Source: Apium graveolens (Eukaryota; Streptophyta; Magnoliopsida; Apiales; Apiaceae). Taken from it: 64,000 nt of DNA. Of this stretch, positions 58,933-64,000 are shown in pieces. A program made the position numbers and the translations under genes. Below the pieces are notes generated by a model. That model made no database searches. It had not been told where the DNA came from and was given only the letters and a program-made list of their open reading frames with translations. How positions within the stretch are numbered: position 1 is the stretch's first letter; every line of letters begins with the position of its first letter. The stretch covers positions 238,108,201 to 238,172,200 of the forward strand of contig NC_133649.1 of NCBI RefSeq assembly GCF_009905375.1, given 5' to 3'.

Positions 58933-61900
58933 ATGGCACCTAAGGATTTAATCATTGATGGAGCTAAATTTGTTCCAAATAACTATACTGCAATTCTTAA
59001 TAATGCTGAAGCTCCGTCTGAATTGCATTTTGTGCAAGATCTTCTTGCACACAGTGAAATCGGGTATGCATTGACCCAACCTTCAGTATTCTCAAGCCAA
59101 CAAGTTCTGACACTTTGGAGGACTGGAAACTTTGATAATGGTGGTCAAAATGGTACTCCTAGTATTGTTTTCGAAGTGGGTGATTCTCCATATGCAGTCA
59201 CTCCTGGTACAATACGCAAGGCTCTCCATCTCCCAGAAGGATGTACTTTTTCAATTCCAGAGGAATCAGCTCTTCAGGAGTTAATGGCCAGTTTGGGGTA
59301 TGAACATAGTTTGGTAAAGCTTGGGCAGTTGAAACGGGCTCATATCAGAAGGGAATGGAGCTTCTTCTTCGACTGCATCACTAAAGCTTTTGGGAACAAG
59401 TGTTCGAATTTTGATGCCATCCCCATAATGAGTCAGCACATCGAGTATGCCATTATAAACCAAACTCATTTTGATTTTGCAACGGCTATAATAGGTTTTA
59501 TTGGGGATAGGATGACAGAGGATAGGAATGTTGTTTACTTTGCTAGATTCTGTCAACTTATATATACTTTTTGTACTGATGAACCTCGACTAACCAGTAC
59601 CTTAACTCCACCTTTCAAAGTTATAAAACGTTACTTTAATGACCTGGTAAATGCTGACACTTAGAAACAAGTGATTAGACCTTTACAGATTCCTCAGTCT
59701 GTAAAACAGATCTTAGTAAATGCTGATCCTGATTCCTATAGATCTGTTTATCCTGATGTTCAACCAAACACCACCTCCCAAAAACCACAACAACCATCAG
59801 AACATACCATTCATACTACTCAACCAACCCTCAGGCAATATATCAAATCCTATCTCTCCACTTCACAGACAGTTCAACCCTCATCCTCAGCACCTACTAT
59901 GAAGCCTTCATTTTCCAAGCCTAAGAGGATAAAGACTGTTCCTCAAACACCTCAAAGGAGAAGGAGGATTGCTTTGAGAGATAAGTCTGATAGTGAGGAA
60001 CAGGTTTCTACATCAGAACCTGTTATCAAAGAAGCTGAGAAAGTGACTTCTCAGAAGGATTCTGGAATTGGGGGATCTAGGCTTCTCAAGAGGCTTAGAA
60101 GAATGACTGTTCCTGAAACTCCCAAGGAATCCATATCTACAAAGAGATACAAGAAACAGAGGGCAAAAAGGCCAGTTTCAGATGATGAAGAAGCAACAGC
60201 TAAGGAAGGAGATCAGGAATCTCTGATCTCACAAGAAAAGGAATTTGCTAAAGTCACTTCTTCTCCATCAACTCCATCTCAGGAAGCTGTTCATGACAAG
60301 GCCAACACACCATCTGTGTCTCCTATTCGAACATCTGTTTCTCCTGTTGTTCCAGGCACAAGTACTGAAATTGATGTTCAGAAACTGGTTGTGCCTGAAG
60401 TAATTCTCTTAGAAGCTCCAACAGCAACTAATCCATCAACAACACATATTACTGATGCTGCTCAAAATCCAGAATTATCTACTACACCTTCTCTGCATCT
60501 AGATGCTGATGATCAGAATATAGGTGAGCATCAGGATATGGCTGTTGATCAGAACTTAGAACCAGATCAGTAATTAGAGGATGTTGAAGCCTCCATTGCT
60601 ACTCACACTGTTGTTTTATCAGAAGATACTGATTCTGTAAGTTCTGATGCTGCAAATGCTGGAGATACTGGTGATGCTGCTCCGAATACAGATGCTGATG
60701 AAGCAGGTCCTTCAGGACATGCTCCTTAACAAACTATTCTTAAATCTGAACTTGTTAAGAAGTTTGTTACCAGAGAAGCACCAGTGCCTTGGAGTCAAAC
60801 TCCTGCAGGACAGGAATGGACTAAGGAATGGAACTCAGTTTCCTGTGTTCCAACTGCAAAGCATCTGGCTGAGCAATTGACTAAAGCTGATGAGATGTTA
60901 ATTACTGATGATTTCAAAACACAGCTTAGAGTCACTGCATTGAGTACTAAACATCTACAAGGTCTCCATTCAACTACTCATGCAGAGCTACACAAGATTC
61001 AGGAAGAATTCATCAAACAGGAACAAATTCAGAAAATTGACAAGAAAAAGTTCTTCCAACCTACCTTTGACAAGATTGCTTATATTGAGAAGACTCAAGA
61101 GAAACAACAAGCTCAGATTGATGATATTCTGAAAAATCAAGCTTCTCAGCAATCTCAACTTACTGAAATCCAAGCCTCAGTGGAATTGCTTGTCTCTCTT
61201 CTACTACCTGCTGATGCCAAAAGGGGGAGAAAGTAATTAAGTCCAAATGCAAGACTGACAAGACACTGAAAGGGAAGGATGATGAAAAGGATGATCAAGG
61301 AAACTCTGGAATGGGTAGATGTCATAGTCAAGGTAGAGGTTTCTTATCAAGAAAAGCTGAAATCACAAGTCACAGGACAAGTTCTGATACTGGGAAAAGA
61401 ATTAGTTCTGCTACTGGTAAAAGGATAAGTTCTGATGAACTTTTAGATCTTGATGAAGAAATGTCAAGACAGTTATTTCTTCAGGAAAATCCAGGAATGG
61501 ACTTGAAGAGTTTAATGGAAGAAGAAGTCAGACTTAAATCATAGAAAGTCACATCTAAATCTGGAGCTTCTGGTAAAAAGACACTTCCAAAAATCAAAGG
61601 CATTGTGATAAAAGAAAGGACAAATACTGAAGCAACATTGGTTAAATCACAACCGCAGATAGATCCAAGATCCAAGGGTAAAGAAAAGGTTGGTGAACCT
61701 ATCAAGGTTTATGTGCCTCCTGAGAATGAAGAAATCACTGATGGTAAGGATGATCTTGCTTTGACTTCAAGAAAAGTTCTTAAAACAACCTCTGACATGG
61801 CTCAAGTTGTTCAGAGTCAAGAGACAAAAAGTTCTGATATTTCGAAGAAGCAAGTAACCTCTGACATAGATCAAGTTAACTTGATATCAGAAGATAAATC

Positions 61901-62678
61901 AAAGACACTCCTACCAGGATTCACTAAAGCAAAACAGACTCAACCTTTGAAGACTGCTGTAAGTGGTTTTGAAGCAAGAGTAGTTACTGGAAAGGAAGCA
62001 AGAGATAAAACTGGATTGGGAAGTGCTGATGAAAGAAGAATACAGAACACTACCAATGATCCAACTTCCTTGAGTGAACCAGGTATTGGAGCAACTCCTG
62101 AGAGATTGAATCAACTGGAATCTGTACAAATGGTTTACCATACCTACTTGAAAGAACACATCTTGTTGTACTTCATGACAGATGGTAGGGTTTATCATAT
62201 AAGGCAAAATGCCATTCCATTGAAGTATTTTGAAGAATTGGAGCATGTACTATTCTTACTTCAAGTGGATGACAGATTGACAGGAAGTGCTGCAAACTAT
62301 TTGAAGGATCAGATTCAGAGACAGAAAAGGCTTTATTCTGTTAAGTCTGACAGCACATATGTTCCAAAGTACAGAGATCACAAGGGTGATATAGTTGAAA
62401 TGAAGCCCAACACTGCTAAAATTATAACTACCTTTCTGGGTTACAGGGCTGTGGAATTCAATCTTGAGTCTGATAGAGCTTATTTGATCAGAATGGATTA
62501 GGATATAAGGAAAGCAAAGATTAATGATCTCAGGGCTGCAATCTTTCAAATTGGTGAAGATAATGCAGAGCTTAAAGATGCTAAAAGGAGGATGATTGAT
62601 GAACTTAGATATGCTGAGAGATGTTTGTTGAAGAACTATCTCAGAACAACTCCTGACATCAGAGAGATAAGAAGATGA
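58933..62678 (+). pseudogene. Copia-3 ORF3: about 1,250-codon accessory protein, broken
   Basis: The likely start is ATG at 58933 (MAPKDLIIDGAKFV; an upstream ATG at 58906 is in frame). The N-terminal domain (about 1-240: SQQVLTLWRTGNFDNGG, YAVTPGTIRKALHLPEGC, KRAHIRREWSFFFDCITKAF, VVYFARFCQLIYTFC) matches the layout of Copia-2 ORF3. It is followed by basic nuclear-localisation-like clusters (KPKRIKT, QRRRRIALR), Ser/Pro/Glu-rich linkers, a Gln/Lys-rich coiled coil (EKTQEKQQAQIDDILKNQ) and a C-terminal domain (LKEHILLYFMTDGRVYHI; YVPKYRDHKGDIVEMKPNT). Stops: 59662 TAG, 60571 TAA, 60727 TAA, 61542 TAG, 62499 TAG; a one-base loss in a G-run near 61225. Most stops fit C-to-T change of Gln codons. 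No membrane segment is obvious, so an envelope role is not supported. Confidence 0.82.
61219..61233 (+). other. Internal polypurine tract inside Copia-3 ORF3
   Basis: AAAAGGGGGAGAAAG within ORF3, similar to the terminal tract and to the ORF3 tract of Copia-2 (34394-34406) and the SIRE-A tract (12937-12951). The frameshift of ORF3 lies in this G-run. A second priming site is inferred. Confidence 0.5.
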
Positions 62679-62870
62679 AGCCAAGTCAAGTTCTACAACT
62701 GCTTAAATTCTGATATTTGTACAGACTGAAGCTGTTATCAGAAGTTAAATATTGGTAAAGCTTTAAGGACTGTAAGTTGTAGTTATCTAGTCTAATTCTC
62801 ATGCATTTGTACTTAATGTTTTTGACATCATCAAATATCTATTAAACTTGTATATTATGCTAATTTACAA
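62679..62870 (+). other. Copia-3 short 3' untranslated region
   Basis: Non-coding stretch between the ORF3 stop and the polypurine tract; contains AAATTCTGATATTTG and AT-rich sequence, nothing else recognised. Confidence 0.6.
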
Positions 62871-62882
62871 GTTGGGGGAGAT
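62871..62882 (+). other. Copia-3 polypurine tract
   Basis: GTTGGGGGAGAT immediately before the 3' LTR start TGTTAGAT. Confidence 0.9.
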
Positions 62883-63474
62883 TGTTAGATATATTTGATA
62901 ATGTCATGGCTAATATGATTTATGTTTAGTTTTCAGATCTTACTTAAACAGGATAAATCAGTACTTACTGGAAGTCAGGACTTAAGGATATCAGTACTTA
63001 TATCATCAGGAGATAATCATCAGAAGATGGGTATCAGAACTTAAATGCTGAAGTACATTCAGATAAGGACAGTAGCTGATTACAGGAAAGAAGATCGAGA
63101 TAAACATAAGAAGAGATATGCATGAAGAAGGAATTCTATGAAGAATAGAATACTTGGAAGAAAAGATATCCGATTGATATATTTTAGGAAGCAGAATTAT
63201 ATTTCATATCAATTAGCGATTATCTTGTAACTGTGTAGTATATAAACACAGACATAGGGTTTACACTAAAGGTGTTAATATATTTGAGAAGATTATTCAT
63301 TGTAACCCTAGCAGATCTCGTGATATTTGTTCATCACTGAGAGGTAACAGTTCCATACTGTAACAGAGTTTATTATTTCAATAAAGTTTGTTTTCTGTTA
63401 CTTGAGATATTGAAGTTCGATTTGATTATACTATACACTGTATTCACTCCCTCTACAGTGTGTGTGACCTAACA
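62883..63474 (+). repeat. Copia-3 3' LTR
   Basis: 592 bp, same ends as 50174-50765, about 13 single-base differences by eye. TATA-like box at 63239-63246. Confidence 0.93.
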
Positions 63475-64000
63475 GTTTCCTAGTGAAAGTCATGTTCTTC
63501 ATGAAACTTGTTTTCGTGGACATCCTAGTCTTCACGAAATTTATTCCCATGGACTCTTTAGCCTTCGCAAAACTTGTTCTCATGGACGTTCTAGTCTTCA
63601 CGAAACTTGTTCTCATTGGGCACATACCTTTTCAAGAATTCAGAAGGAATTTCAGATGAGTTCCACCGAAAAAACTTCAGGAGGTTCTAAATCAACCCTA
63701 CAGGGGTTCCTGGTTGTCTATAAGGCCTTTATGTGGCCTGGTCGACCAATTTTGCTCTTTTTAGTGGACGTCCTGCCCTTTTTTTAGTTAGCGTTATGTA
63801 CTTGTTCTCGTGAACATTCTACTCTTCACGAAACATATTTCCGTCTGTGAGGGTTCTAGTCGGCATAATCCTTCCTTGTGGAGGACTAAGCATCACTAAT
63901 CCTTGGTAGGTCTGAATCTCACCTCCGTGAGCGTCTTACTCTTCATGAAACTTGTTCTCGTGAACGTTCTATTCTTTATGAAACTTATTTCCGTGGAAGT
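63475..64000 (-). mobile_element. Element D interior resumed (to window end), 33-bp-type repeats
   Basis: It starts with GTTTC (right target copy of Copia-3) and continues with imperfect repeats of about 33 bases around GTTCTAGTCTTCACGAAACTTG, the same family of repeats as 49040-49260. The frame at 63625-63431 is a translation of these repeats and not a supported gene. No other features are seen to the window end. Confidence 0.65.

Larger units (their letters stand above)
50174..63474 (+). mobile_element. Copia-3: full-length Sirevirus with gag, pol, small ORF and ORF3
   Basis: A 13.3-kb plus-strand element inserted in element D. LTRs are 50174-50765 and 62883-63474 (592 bp each), with about 13 differences by eye (about 2 percent), so it is older than Copia-2. 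Order: exact iMet primer site, gag (50822-53137, two stops), pol (53171-56512, fully open), a spacer rich in AGTTCTGAT, a small ORF (57944-58213), ORF3 (58933-62678, broken), polypurine tract, LTR. Length and layout match Copia-2 although the sequence families differ. Confidence 0.92.

Noticed and set aside
63431..63625. 64-residue minus-strand frame with MRTSFxKxx repeats
   Set aside because: Translation of about 33-bp non-coding repeats of element D that crosses the end of the Copia-3 LTR, so it is not an evolved gene.

Overview
This window looks like gene-poor, retrotransposon-packed chromatin from a flowering plant. The evidence is long-LTR Ty3/gypsy chromoviruses, several Sirevirus-type Ty1/copia elements with initiator-tRNA-Met primer sites, AT-rich LTRs and C-to-T decay of the kind expected from cytosine methylation. 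I see no recognisable host gene, tRNA or rRNA. A eudicot is likely; an Apiaceae-like plant is only a guess from the flavour of the Sirevirus sequences.

Layout. (1) 1-14930: a minus-strand Tekay-like gypsy element. Its left LTR is 1-2718 (it begins before the window), the coding remains are 2757-8020, the PBS is 8184-8195, and the right LTR is 8198-13562. The right LTR is interrupted by a 2.5-kb Sirevirus fragment (10842 to about 13395). Beyond it lies a second partial copy of the same gypsy 3' interior (13563-14930), giving an LTR-interior-LTR-interior arrangement. (2) 14931-15981: a scrambled junction carrying an Athila/Tat-like LTR fragment. (3) 15982-21102: the 3' half of a plus-strand gypsy element with a 3.0-kb LTR. 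(4) 21103-21644: unassigned sequence. (5) 21645 to the right end: a deep nest. A Sirevirus called SIRE-A here has its LTR at 21645-29536 and its interior at 29537-31153. Its LTR holds a solo LTR (22081-22610) and Copia-1 (23189-29310). Its interior is cut by LTR-like sequence E (31154-31661, resumed 44971-47477). E contains the very young Copia-2 (31662-44965) and is cut again by element D (from 47478 past the window end). D contains Copia-3 (50174-63474).

The most informative elements are Copia-2 and Copia-3. Both have gag, pol and a third very long reading frame (ORF3) between pol and the 3' LTR. Copia-2 has almost identical LTRs, a perfect 5-bp target duplication, and only one nonsense codon each in pol and ORF3. 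Copia-3 has a completely open pol but a broken gag and ORF3, plus a separate GC-richer 89-codon frame with its own TATA-like box. Several non-coding signals recur across the Sirevirus families: TATA-like boxes upstream of ORF3, a purine tract AAGGGGGAGAA inside the ORF3 region, a splice-acceptor-like TTRCAG at the gag-pol boundary, and family-specific short repeat arrays. Together with the ORF3 proteins (nuclear-localisation-like clusters, coiled coils, no obvious membrane segment) these are the best candidates for under-described biology here.

Limits: coordinates and mismatch counts were read by eye. Clade names rest on motif resemblance, not database search.
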